DNA from: Solirubrobacteraceae bacterium
GTDB taxonomy: Bacteria > Actinomycetota > Thermoleophilia > Solirubrobacterales > Solirubrobacteraceae
Direction of reading: 5' to 3'
Length of the DNA: 7,414 bases
Assembly (NCBI GenBank): GCA_025935735.1
Contig: JAICUS010000294.1
Span: 1 to 7,414, forward strand
Positions within the stretch are counted from its first letter, which is position 1; every line of letters begins with the position of its first letter. The position numbers and the translations under genes are program-made. The notes beneath the pieces are model-generated. The model had not been told where the DNA came from and did not search any database. It saw nothing but the letters and a program-made list of their open reading frames with translations. Positions 1 to 5,072 of the stretch are shown one piece after another.

Positions 1-615
1 ACGGACCGGCGTGGTGTCGCGCATCTCGATCGGCTGGCCGAGCGCGTCCTTGACCATCCGGCGCTCGCCGTCCGAGCCTCTGAGCGGCTTGTTGAACAGG
101 TACTCCAGGCCGGCGAGGCCGTTGCCGTCGGTGCCCACCGTGCCGAGCAGCTGCGACGCCATCCAGCTGCGGGGGTAGGTGCGGCGGTACTCGGGGATGA
201 ACTCGAGGCCGGGGAGCTTGAGCTTCTCCGCCCTGTCGGCCTGCGCGGCGGGGACGCGGCGGGCGAGGTAGACGAAGCCGGTGTCGCGGCGGGCCATGTC
301 ACGCAGCAGCTCGTCCTCGGGGCGGCCGAGGATCGGCGCGAGCTCGCGGGCGGCCTTGGTGGCGTCCTCGATCAGGTACGGCGTGGCGGCGACGTCCATC
401 GCCGGCTCGGACACCGCGAGCTCTATGCCATTGGCGTCGACGATCGTCCCGCGCCGCGCGGGGACGCTGATGTCCGCCTCCTGCTGGGTGACCGCGGCGC
501 GCTTGAGCGTCCCGGCCTTCACGACGCCGAGCCAGGCCGCCTTCCCGGCGCCGAGCGCGAGGAGGGCGAGGAAGGCGGCGAAGAGCAGGCCGATGCGGCG
601 CTCGATCAGCCGCAC
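1..615 (-). CDS. ftsI: FtsI / class B penicillin-binding protein, N-terminal part (3' end beyond window)
   Basis: Septal peptidoglycan transpeptidase (PBP3-like) of the divisome, anchored in the membrane with its catalytic domain outside. The 205 visible residues start at GTG 615 and show a short basic N-terminus (RLIERR), one membrane segment at about residues 7-30, then the PBP dimerisation (pedestal) domain with the family signature RGTIVDANG at 55-63 and the LGTVGTDGNGLAGLEY stretch at about 157-172. The transpeptidase motifs (SxxK, SxN, KTG) would lie to the left of position 1 and cannot be checked. The start is chosen because it is the first start codon in frame, 4 bases after the ftsL stop, with a weak AGGG Shine-Dalgarno upstream, and because membrane anchor and pedestal follow at normal distances. 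Position after mraZ-rsmH-ftsL is the standard dcw order and supports ftsI over other class B PBPs. Confidence 0.93.
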   Translation of the reverse strand, partial: MRLIERRIGLLFAAFLALLALGAGKAAWLGVVKAGTLKRAAVTQQEADISVPARRGTIVDANGIELAVSEPAMDVAATPYLIEDATKAARELAPILGRPEDELLRDMARRDTGFVYLARRVPAAQADRAEKLKLPGLEFIPEYRRTYPRSWMASQLLGTVGTDGNGLAGLEYLFNKPLRGSDGERRMVKDALGQPIEMRDTTPVR

Positions 616-619
616 CGGC

Positions 620-1411
620 TCAGCCCTGCGGTGCCGGGACGGCGCCGGTGGCCGGGTCGGCGGTGACCGCGGGCGTCGGCGTGGCGGTCGGGACGGCGGT
701 GGGGGTGGGCGTGGGCGTGGGGACGACGGCGGGTGTGGCGGTCGGGGTCGCCGTCGCGGTGGTGGCGGTGGCGGTGGCGGTGGGCGCGGACAGCAGCGTG
801 GCGGACGTCGTCCCGGGCACGCTCTGGGTCGCGGGCGCGGCGCCCGCGGTGCCGGCGGCGGACGCGAGCGTCCCCGCCGCCCCGACCGCGCTCACGCCCG
901 GCAGCCGCCCGCCGCTCTCCATCACCGCGCGGGCCTCCTCGCTGGGCGGCTTCATCCGCCGGACGGCGAGCCAGGGGTCGGTGCCCGGCCGGGCCACCAG
1001 GTATCGCGTGTCGCCGGCCGGCGGGTCGAGCATGTCGCTGTTGATCGCGGCCGCCCGCACGCGGTCGCCGGCGGTCAGGCGCCCGATCGCCGCCTCGAGG
1101 TCCGCGTTCTGACGCACGAGCGTGCTCTCCGTCTCCACCGCGCGCGAGATGCCGGTGTTCAGGCGCAGCAGCGAGACCTGCATGGCCACGATCCCGCCGA
1201 GCATCACGCCGATCACCCAGATGCAGGCGCGGCTGCGGATGAGGCGGTCGACCAGGCGGGTGTCCGGCAGCGCGCGCAGGCGCTCGAAGACGCCGGTGCG
1301 GCCCGGCAATACCGCGGCACCGGCCGGAACGGCGCGCGGGCGCGCGGGGCCGGAGACGCGGCGCGGCTGCGGCGGCGCGAGGCGGCGGCGTACGGTGGCG
1401 GGCTCGGGCAT
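620..1411 (-). CDS. ftsL: FtsL-like single-pass division protein with Thr/Pro/Ala-rich C-terminal tail
   Basis: Probable FtsL, the small bitopic protein that joins FtsB/DivIC and recruits FtsW-FtsI to the septum. It has 263 residues: a basic, Pro/Arg-rich cytoplasmic N-terminus (1-61), one membrane segment at about 62-81 (CIWVIGVMLGGIVAMQVSLL), a short coiled-coil-like stretch at about 82-113 rich in Glu/Asn/Leu (TESTLVRQNADLEAAI), a small extracytoplasmic part to about 170, then a low-complexity Ala/Thr/Pro tail. The tail includes alternating T-P and T-A units at about 208-250. Identification rests mainly on topology and on the place between rsmH and ftsI, because FtsL sequences diverge strongly. 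Typical FtsL proteins are about 100-130 residues, so this one is about twice as long because of both ends. The ATG at 1411 lies 2 bases after the rsmH stop and has a good GAGGTGG Shine-Dalgarno. An upstream extension in the same frame is only antisense/shadow sequence over rsmH. Confidence 0.82.
   Translation of the reverse strand: MPEPATVRRRLAPPQPRRVSGPARPRAVPAGAAVLPGRTGVFERLRALPDTRLVDRLIRSRACIWVIGVMLGGIVAMQVSLLRLNTGISRAVETESTLVRQNADLEAAIGRLTAGDRVRAAAINSDMLDPPAGDTRYLVARPGTDPWLAVRRMKPPSEEARAVMESGGRLPGVSAVGAAGTLASAAGTAGAAPATQSVPGTTSATLLSAPTATATATTATATPTATPAVVPTPTPTPTAVPTATPTPAVTADPATGAVPAPQG
701..722 (+). other. G-quadruplex-type motif in the ftsL tail
   Basis: Four G-runs (GGGGG, GGG, GGG, GGGG) with loops of 1, 3 and 3 bases on the plus strand, which is the template strand for ftsL. 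It results from the Thr/Pro codons of the tail. The mRNA carries the C-rich complement, so any quadruplex would form in DNA, not in the transcript. Confidence 0.5.
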
Positions 1412-1413
1412 GG

Positions 1414-2358
1414 CTAGGCCACCTCGGAGAGCTTTCGGGCGGTCCGCAGGCGGGCCGACTTGGAGCGGGGGTTCGCCGCGACCTCGCCCGGGGTGGGCAC
1501 GATCGAGCGCCGGTGGACGAGCTCGGCCTCCGGCGTGCGGCCGCAGCCGCACACCGGGAGGTCGGGCGGGCAGATGCAGCCGCGGGTGCGGGCGGCGAGG
1601 AAGCGCTTGACGCGCCGGTCCTCGAGCGAGTGGAAGCTGATCGCGGCGAGCTTTCCGCCCGGCTGGAGGAGCTCCCAGGCCAGCGGGAGGGCCTCGTCGA
1701 GCTGCGCGAGCTCGCCGTTGACCGCGATCCGGATCGCCTGGAAGGTCCGCTTGGCGGGATGGCCGCCGGCGAACCGGGCCGGCGCGGGGACGGCAGCGGT
1801 GATCGCGTCGTTGAGCTCGAAGGTCGTGGTGAGCTCTGTTGTGGCCCGGCGGCGGACGATCTCGCCCGCGATCCGGTCGGCGAAGCGCTCCTCGCCGTAC
1901 TCGCGCAGCAGGCGGGCGAGGCGGCGGCGGTCGTAGGTGTTGACGATCTCGCGCGCGGTCAGCGGCTGGTCGGGGTCCATCCGCATGTCCAGCGGCGCGT
2001 CGTAGGCGTAGGAGAAGCCGCGCTCGCGCGTGTCGACCTGCATCGAGCTCATGCCGAGGTCGAGATAGACGAGGTCGGCCTTGAGCGTCTCGCCGTGGAG
2101 CTGGGTGAGGCCGGTGGCGAAGTCGGCGCGCAGGAAGCGCGTCTCGCACGGCACCTCGGCGGCGAGCTCGGCGAAGGCCTGTTCCGCGGTCGGGTCGCGG
2201 TCGATCGCGATGAACGTCCCGGCCGGCCCGAGCCGCTCGGCCACGAGCCGCGCGTGGCCGGCGCCGCCGAGCGTGCAGTCGACGGCGACCTGGCCCGGCT
2301 GCGGGTCGAGCGCCTCGATCAGCTCGCCGGCAAGAACCGGGACGTGGGTCTGGGGCAT
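1414..2358 (-). CDS. rsmH: 16S rRNA (cytosine-1402-N4)-methyltransferase RsmH (MraW)
   Basis: SAM-dependent methyltransferase that modifies C1402 of 16S rRNA in the ribosomal P site; it is the usual second gene of dcw clusters. The 314-residue product has the family's full set of signatures: HVPVL at 5-9, the SAM-binding loop DCTLGGAGH at 27-35, AIDRDP at 51-56, LDLGMSSMQVD at 99-109, RGFSYAYDAPLDMRMD at 113-128, FQAIRIAVNGEL at 206-217 and ISFHSLEDRRVK at 240-251. A Cys cluster CIC/CGC at 261-263 and 270-272 follows. Length is normal for the family. I chose the ATG at 2358, 1 base after the mraZ stop, because the protein then begins MPQTHVPVL as relatives do. A GTG at 2400 in the same frame would add 14 unlike residues and overlap mraZ. 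No clear Shine-Dalgarno precedes 2358, so translational coupling to mraZ is likely. Confidence 0.97.
   Translation of the reverse strand: MPQTHVPVLAGELIEALDPQPGQVAVDCTLGGAGHARLVAERLGPAGTFIAIDRDPTAEQAFAELAAEVPCETRFLRADFATGLTQLHGETLKADLVYLDLGMSSMQVDTRERGFSYAYDAPLDMRMDPDQPLTAREIVNTYDRRRLARLLREYGEERFADRIAGEIVRRRATTELTTTFELNDAITAAVPAPARFAGGHPAKRTFQAIRIAVNGELAQLDEALPLAWELLQPGGKLAAISFHSLEDRRVKRFLAARTRGCICPPDLPVCGCGRTPEAELVHRRSIVPTPGEVAANPRSKSARLRTARKLSEVA
1419..1425 (-). promoter_or_regulatory. Shine-Dalgarno of ftsL
   Basis: GAGGTGG on the minus strand, 7 bases before the ATG at 1411. It lies inside the last codons of rsmH, so translation of ftsL is probably coupled to rsmH. It fixes the ftsL start inside a much longer open frame. 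Confidence 0.75.
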
Positions 2359-2359
2359 G

Positions 2360-2794
2360 TCAAGCAGGATGGCCAAGTGACTCGGTGAGGTCAGGCGCAC
2401 GCGCCGTGAGGTCGGTGTCGTAGGCCTCCCAGCTCGAGCGGTCCCAGAGCTCGAGGCATTCGCCGACGCCGGTGATGACGACCTCGCGGCCGATCCCGGC
2501 GTGCTCGAGGAACTTCGGCGTCAGCATCACGCGGCCGGCCGAGTCCAATTCGGTCTCTTGCGCCGTCGAGTAGAGCATCCGCCGCAACTCGCGCCCGCGC
2601 GGCGAGAGCGGGTTGATCCCGGCGAGCACCTGCTCGGCCATCTCGGTGTAGGTCCTGGTGGGATAGAGGCTCAGGCAGCGCTCCACCCCACGCGAGAGGA
2701 CCACGCCCCCCGACAGCGCCGCCCGGAACTTCGACGGGATCGTCAGCCGGTTCTTGGCGTCGAGGTTGTGTTCGAAGGTGCCGGTGAAGGCCAA
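2360..2794 (-). CDS. mraZ: MraZ transcriptional regulator of the division/cell wall cluster
   Basis: DNA-binding regulator of the AbrB/MraZ fold, 144 residues, the normal length. It carries the two tandem SpoVT-AbrB-type domains of MraZ: the first at about residues 5-50 with NLDAKNRLTIP (10-20), the second at about 76-122 with LDSAGRVMLTP (83-93); the DxxxR signature is present in both (DAKNR, DSAGR). Family members form rings and bind direct TGGGN-type repeats in their own promoter; matching repeats lie upstream here. The start is unusual. The only standard start codon in the open frame is TTG at 2794, since an in-frame stop sits about 12 codons upstream, and no good Shine-Dalgarno is visible. 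The resulting N-terminus MAFTGTFEHN fits the family. An ATG at 2801-2799 is in another frame and would not give MraZ. First gene of the operon; rsmH follows after 1 base. Confidence 0.95.
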   Translation of the reverse strand: MAFTGTFEHNLDAKNRLTIPSKFRAALSGGVVLSRGVERCLSLYPTRTYTEMAEQVLAGINPLSPRGRELRRMLYSTAQETELDSAGRVMLTPKFLEHAGIGREVVITGVGECLELWDRSSWEAYDTDLTARAPDLTESLGHPA

Positions 2795-2811
2795 GGCGCA
2801 TTGGGTCAGTC

Positions 2812-2887
2812 GCGAAGCGGGAGACGGCGGTCAGTCGATCCGAGGTGGCGGAGTGGGAGGAGCCCCGCCACCCCGGACCGGCTTCGC
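2812..2887 (-). promoter_or_regulatory. Structured 5' leader of mraZ with nested inverted repeats
   Basis: Read on the minus strand, the leader begins GCGAAGC (2887-2881) followed directly by CGGTC (2880-2876). These can pair with GCTTCGC (2818-2812) and GACCG (2832-2828). Inside sits a perfect 8-bp hairpin, GGTGGCGG (2872-2865) with CCGCCACC (2851-2844), loop 12 bases. The whole lies between the predicted transcription start (about 2887) and the TTG start at 2794. No T-tract follows, so it is not a classic intrinsic terminator. The pairing is seen; a regulatory role is inferred. Confidence 0.4.
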
Positions 2888-2893
2888 ACAAGC

Positions 2894-2922
2894 AACGTAC
2901 CCCACTTCGCCCCACTCTGCAA
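2894..2922 (-). promoter_or_regulatory. Candidate mraZ/dcw promoter
   Basis: On the minus strand a weak -35 element TTGCAG (2922-2917) and a -10 element TACGTT (2899-2894, matching the TAnnnT pattern) are separated by exactly 17 bases. The spacer is made almost wholly of two AGTGGGG repeats. Transcription would start near 2887, giving a leader of about 93 bases before the TTG of mraZ. Both hexamers match the consensus only in part. The spacing and the repeats are the stronger evidence. Confidence 0.5.
2900..2916 (-). promoter_or_regulatory. Candidate MraZ operator: two AGTGGGG repeats, 10-bp period
   Basis: Minus-strand AGTGGGG occurs at 2916-2910 and again at 2906-2900, so the cores read TGGGG, 5 bases, TGGGG. 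E. coli MraZ is known to bind TGGGN repeats separated by 5 bases in its own promoter, which matches this arrangement. They fill the -35/-10 spacer of the candidate promoter, where a bound regulator would block RNA polymerase. Binding here is inferred. Confidence 0.6.
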
Positions 2923-2940
2923 CACGGAACCCGTTCAATG

Positions 2941-2947
2941 CCCCACT
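2941..2947 (-). promoter_or_regulatory. Third AGTGGGG copy upstream of the mraZ promoter
   Basis: A further exact AGTGGGG on the minus strand, 31 bp (about three helical turns) upstream of the nearest copy in the promoter spacer. It may be an auxiliary MraZ site. A related AGTGGGA in the opposite orientation lies in the leader at 2852-2858. Confidence 0.4.
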
Positions 2948-3201
2948 CGGATGACTTCCGGTCACACCTCGGACCTCGAAATCGGTGATTTGCTGGGGTT
3001 TCGTCCGTGGGCGGTTTCGCCCTGGGTGTGCAGGCTCCCGTGCAGGTTGGCTTGGTGCACGCGGCCTTGCGTCCGCGGGGTGCCGGTGAGTGGCGGGTGG
3101 GAGGAATTCGGGCGCGCGCGGCGTGTGGGGGTTGGCGGCGGGCGGACTGGCGCCGCGGCGCGGTCCCGCTCAACGCGGCCGCCCGGAGCGACCGCCGCCC
3201 T

Positions 3202-3245
3202 ACCAGCCGCCGTTTCCGGCCTGCGGCGTCGGCGGTACGGCTGGT
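3202..3245 (-). terminator. Inverted repeat downstream of tadC, possible terminator-like hairpin
   Basis: ACCAGCCG (3202-3209) and CGGCTGGT (3238-3245) form a perfect 8-bp stem, with CCG/CGG able to extend it inwards past a TA bulge. It begins 24 bases after the tadC stop on the minus strand. No T-run follows, so it would be a hairpin-only terminator or a 3'-end stabiliser rather than a classic intrinsic terminator. A 12-bp perfect palindrome GCCGGCGCCGGC (3254-3265) sits between it and the stop codon. Confidence 0.3.
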
Positions 3246-3269
3246 GCCACGCGGCCGGCGCCGGCGCGA

Positions 3270-4085
3270 TCAACGGCCGGCGAGCGCGGGAAACAGCGCG
3301 GCGGCGATGAGGAGCAGGACCGCCGGGACCAGCAGCAGCGCGACCACGAGCTGGATCTTCGGCGCCGCGCGCGCGGCGAGCTCGGAGCGCCGGGCCGCGC
3401 GGAGCGAGCGGGCCTCGGCCGCCTGGGCGGCGAGGGTGGGAGCGAGTGGGGCGCCGTGGATCTCCGCGCGCCGCAGGGCGGCGACCAGCGCCGGGATCCC
3501 CTCGGCGGGACATCTCGCCTCGAGGCCGTCGAGCGCGCGCTCGATCGGCTCCCCCAGCCGGGCGCGTTGAGTGGCGCGCCGCAGCTCGCGCGCCAGCAGC
3601 CCGGGATGCCGGCGGCCGACCTCCGCCAGCGCTCGCCGCGGCGTCAGCCCGGCACCGACCGCCACGCGCAGCAGGTCGAGTACATCCGGGAGCTCCGCGG
3701 CGATCGCCTTCCCCCGCGCGCGGGCGCGCCGCCGCAGGCCGACCTCCGGCGCGGCGAAGCCCGCGGCGGGCGCCGCGAGGACCAGCGCGACGCCGAGCCG
3801 CCCCGGCGCGGCCGGCGCCAGCGGAGCGACGACGAGCGCGGCGAGCAGCGCCAGCCCCGCCTGCAGCGCGACGACGTCCGCCACCGGCCGGTCCACCCCG
3901 GCCGCCGCGACCCGCGCGGCCAGCCCCCGCGGCGCCCGGATCCCGAGACCCGCGCCGACCCGGGCCACCACGGCCGAGAGCGCGCCCCGCCGCCGCCGGC
4001 GGCGCCGGGCCGCCCCGGCCAGCTCGCCGAGCGCACACCCGAGCGCCGCCCCGGAGCCGCCGGCCAGAGCCGCCGCCAGGCTCAC
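3270..4085 (-). CDS. tadC: TadC-like inner-membrane platform protein (type II secretion F domain)
   Basis: Membrane platform subunit of a Tad (type IVc pilus) machine, paired with TadB and driven by the TadA ATPase. The 271 residues show a weakly hydrophobic N-terminus, an Arg run (27-33) that should stay cytoplasmic, two membrane segments at about 69-93 and 96-115, then a T2SSF domain at about 127-240 with the typical opening ELPDVLDLLRVAVGAGLTPRRAL (split: ELPD 131-134, VGAGLTPRRAL 143-153). A strong final membrane segment follows at about 246-266 (VVALLLVPAVLLLIAAAL). Length is near the family norm. The GTG start at 4085 is chosen because a clear GGGAGG Shine-Dalgarno sits 5 bases upstream. 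That start overlaps the stop of a 22-codon mini-ORF and is the second copy of a 65-bp tandem duplication. Which of the two platform genes is named B or C rests on order. Confidence 0.86.
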   Translation of the reverse strand: MSLAAALAGGSGAALGCALGELAGAARRRRRRRGALSAVVARVGAGLGIRAPRGLAARVAAAGVDRPVADVVALQAGLALLAALVVAPLAPAAPGRLGVALVLAAPAAGFAAPEVGLRRRARARGKAIAAELPDVLDLLRVAVGAGLTPRRALAEVGRRHPGLLARELRRATQRARLGEPIERALDGLEARCPAEGIPALVAALRRAEIHGAPLAPTLAAQAAEARSLRAARRSELAARAAPKIQLVVALLLVPAVLLLIAAALFPALAGR

Positions 4086-4150
4086 GACGGCCTCCCGGCG
4101 ACGGGCGCCGCCGTCCCCGCGCCGCCGGCCGCAGCCGCAGCCAGGCTCAC
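4082..4150 (-). CDS. 22-codon mini-ORF, duplicated copy of the tadC start, coupled to tadC
   Basis: GTG at 4150 opens a 22-residue frame beginning MSLAAAAAGG, against MSLAAALAGG for TadC itself. It has its own GAGAGG ribosome-binding site 5 bases upstream (4161-4156). Its TGA stop (4084-4082) overlaps the tadC GTG as GTGA, and its own GTG overlaps the stop of the preceding 26-codon ORF in the same way. The rest of the peptide, ending AGRPS, has no domain or membrane segment. If translated, the act of translation is probably what matters, delivering ribosomes to tadC; a function for the peptide itself is not supported. It could also be a decayed by-product of the duplication. Confidence 0.4.
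   Translation of the reverse strand: MSLAAAAAGGAGTAAPVAGRPS
4091..4096 (-). promoter_or_regulatory. Shine-Dalgarno of tadC
   Basis: GGGAGG on the minus strand with a 5-base spacer to the GTG at 4085. It decides the tadC start over the duplicated upstream GTG at 4150, which is out of frame with TadC. Confidence 0.7.
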
Positions 4151-4227
4151 GGCGACCTCTCGGTCGCGGCCGTCCCGCCAGGACCCCAGGCGAGACGCGG
4201 GGCGGCCGGCGAAGGTGGACGTCTCAT
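4147..4227 (-). CDS. 26-codon mini-ORF overlapping the tadB stop
   Basis: ATG at 4227 overlaps the TGA stop of tadB as ATGA and has an AGGTG ribosome-binding site 5 bases upstream (4237-4233). The 26-residue product is basic and Pro-rich (starts MRRPPSPAAPRLAW, ends ATERSP) with no membrane segment and no family I recognise. Its TGA overlaps the GTG of the next mini-ORF. The signals look usable, so translation is plausible, but a short open frame after a stop can occur by chance in GC-rich DNA. It may act as the first step of a translational relay across the 138-base tadB-tadC gap. Confidence 0.4.
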   Translation of the reverse strand: MRRPPSPAAPRLAWGPGGTAATERSP

Positions 4228-5072
4228 CGGATCACCTGGAGCGCCAGGCGGCGGACGCAGGCGAGGGCGATCACCTGCAGGACGAGCGCGAAGCAGGTGA
4301 GGAAGGCGGACACGGGGTGCGCGACGAGGCGGGCGACGAAGCCGGGGCTCGCGAGCTCGGCCAGCAGCGCGGCGCCGATCGGCAGGACGAGCACGATGCG
4401 CGCGGTGAAGCGCGCCTGGGCGGTGGCCGCCAGGGCGTCGCGGTCCTGGCGCGCGGCGGTTTCGAGCGCCTCCGCGAGGTCGCGGAGCAGCGCCGGGAGG
4501 TCGCCGCCGGCGTCGCGCTGCAGCAGGATGCCGGCCACCATCGCGTCCCACGGCGGGCTGGTGGCGCGGCGGCGGAGGCGCTCGAGCGCGCCGGCCGTGG
4601 GCGCGCCGAGCCGGAGCGCGCGGGCGGCGGCGCGCAGCTCGTGGCCGGCGGGGCCGGGCACGCCACCGGCGACCACCGAGAGCGCGCCGCGCACCGAGTG
4701 GCCGGCCGACAGCGCGTCCGCGAGCGCGCGGGCGACGGACGGCGCGGCCCCGGCCAGCGCGCGGCTGAAGCGCCGCCGCCGCGCGCGGACGGCGGCCATC
4801 GCCACCGCCGGGCCGGCGACCGCGGCGAGCGCGGCCGCGACCGGGCCTCCGATGCACCACCCGGCCGCGGCCAGCGCCAAGGCGGCGACCACGGCAATCC
4901 GCCGCCGCTCGGGCGCCGACGGCGCCACGCCTTCACGACCGGCCCGCACCACCGGCGCGACGATCCGCCCCACCCCCGCCGCAACCCGCGTGCGCTCGAC
5001 CGCCGCCAGCGCCTCCCACGCACCGAGGACGGCCGAGACCGCAGCCGCGGCCGCGAGCGCAGCCGCGGTCAC
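4224..5072 (-). CDS. tadB: TadB-like inner-membrane platform protein (type II secretion F domain)
   Basis: Platform protein of the Tad pilus/secretion motor, expected to sit in the inner membrane and contact TadA. The 282 residues show a hydrophobic N-terminus (about 3-18), two close membrane segments at about 59-75 and 78-96, a T2SSF domain at about 105-225 (ALADALSAGHSVRGAL at 116-130, with ILLQRDAGGDLPALLRDLAEAL at 182-203 in two parts: LLQRDAGGDLP and LRDLAEAL), and two C-terminal membrane segments at about 226-243 and 255-274. The GTG start at 5072 overlaps the tadA stop as GTGA and has a GGAGG Shine-Dalgarno (5081-5077) 4 bases upstream. A longer open frame to 5366 is only tadA shadow. 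tadA, tadB and tadC are co-oriented. The stop overlaps the ATG of a small ORF. Confidence 0.88.
   Translation of the reverse strand: MTAAALAAAAAVSAVLGAWEALAAVERTRVAAGVGRIVAPVVRAGREGVAPSAPERRRIAVVAALALAAAGWCIGGPVAAALAAVAGPAVAMAAVRARRRRFSRALAGAAPSVARALADALSAGHSVRGALSVVAGGVPGPAGHELRAAARALRLGAPTAGALERLRRRATSPPWDAMVAGILLQRDAGGDLPALLRDLAEALETAARQDRDALAATAQARFTARIVLVLPIGAALLAELASPGFVARLVAHPVSAFLTCFALVLQVIALACVRRLALQVIR

Larger units (their letters stand above)
2795..3269. other. Intergenic control region between tadC and mraZ, no convincing gene
   Basis: A 475-bp stretch without a protein gene I can support. Open frames crossing it are Arg/Pro/Ala-rich shadows without start signals or domain character. 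Going leftwards with the flow of transcription it holds inverted repeats just after the tadC stop, a featureless middle part (about 3025-3200), a locally less GC-rich stretch (about 2880-3010) with the candidate mraZ promoter and AGTGGGG repeats, and the structured mraZ leader. I looked for RNase P or another recognisable structured RNA and for a small Flp-type pilin gene and found neither. Confidence 0.6.
4044..4161 (-). repeat. Imperfect 65-bp tandem duplication of the tadC start region
   Basis: On the minus strand, copy 1 (about 4161-4109) and copy 2 (about 4096-4044) align without gaps at a 65-bp offset. Both read as a purine-rich ribosome-binding site, 5 bases, then GTGAGCCTGGC, then GCGGCT and GGCCGGCGGC. 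I count about 44 matches in 53 aligned bases, and weaker similarity continues upstream. Copy 2 is the real tadC start. Copy 1 encodes the start of the 22-codon mini-ORF. Because 65 is not a multiple of 3, the copies are in different frames. Confidence 0.75.

Noticed and set aside
662..790. GGYGTG-like repeat tract considered as a CRISPR or minisatellite array
   Set aside because: The units are short and variable, and they are fully explained by Thr/Pro/Ala codons in the ftsL reading frame. There are no spacers.
1513..2388. Long plus-strand open frame antisense to rsmH (291 codons)
   Set aside because: The opposite frame has the complete RsmH motifs. The antisense product is Arg/Ala/Gly/Glu-rich without a domain, as expected of a shadow in very GC-rich DNA.
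3009..3022. GGGCG-GTTT-CGCCC hairpin as a terminator
   Set aside because: The stem is only 5 bp and there is no T-tract on either strand. Such short stems are common at this composition.
2962..3060. Short minus-strand frame (about 32 codons, GTG start near 3060) in the intergenic region
   Set aside because: It has no ribosome-binding site, no hydrophobic pilin-like segment and no recognisable motif. It is the tail of a longer shadow frame over tadC.
2391..3173. Minus-strand open frame starting in the intergenic region and overlapping mraZ in another frame
   Set aside because: The product is Arg/Pro-rich with no domain, while the overlapped frame encodes a textbook MraZ.
2960..3269. Possible RNase P RNA or other housekeeping RNA in the tadC-mraZ gap
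   Set aside because: I looked on both strands for the conserved RNase P core sequences and for T-box or common riboswitch signatures and found none. Covariance-model scanning would be needed to exclude a divergent RNA.
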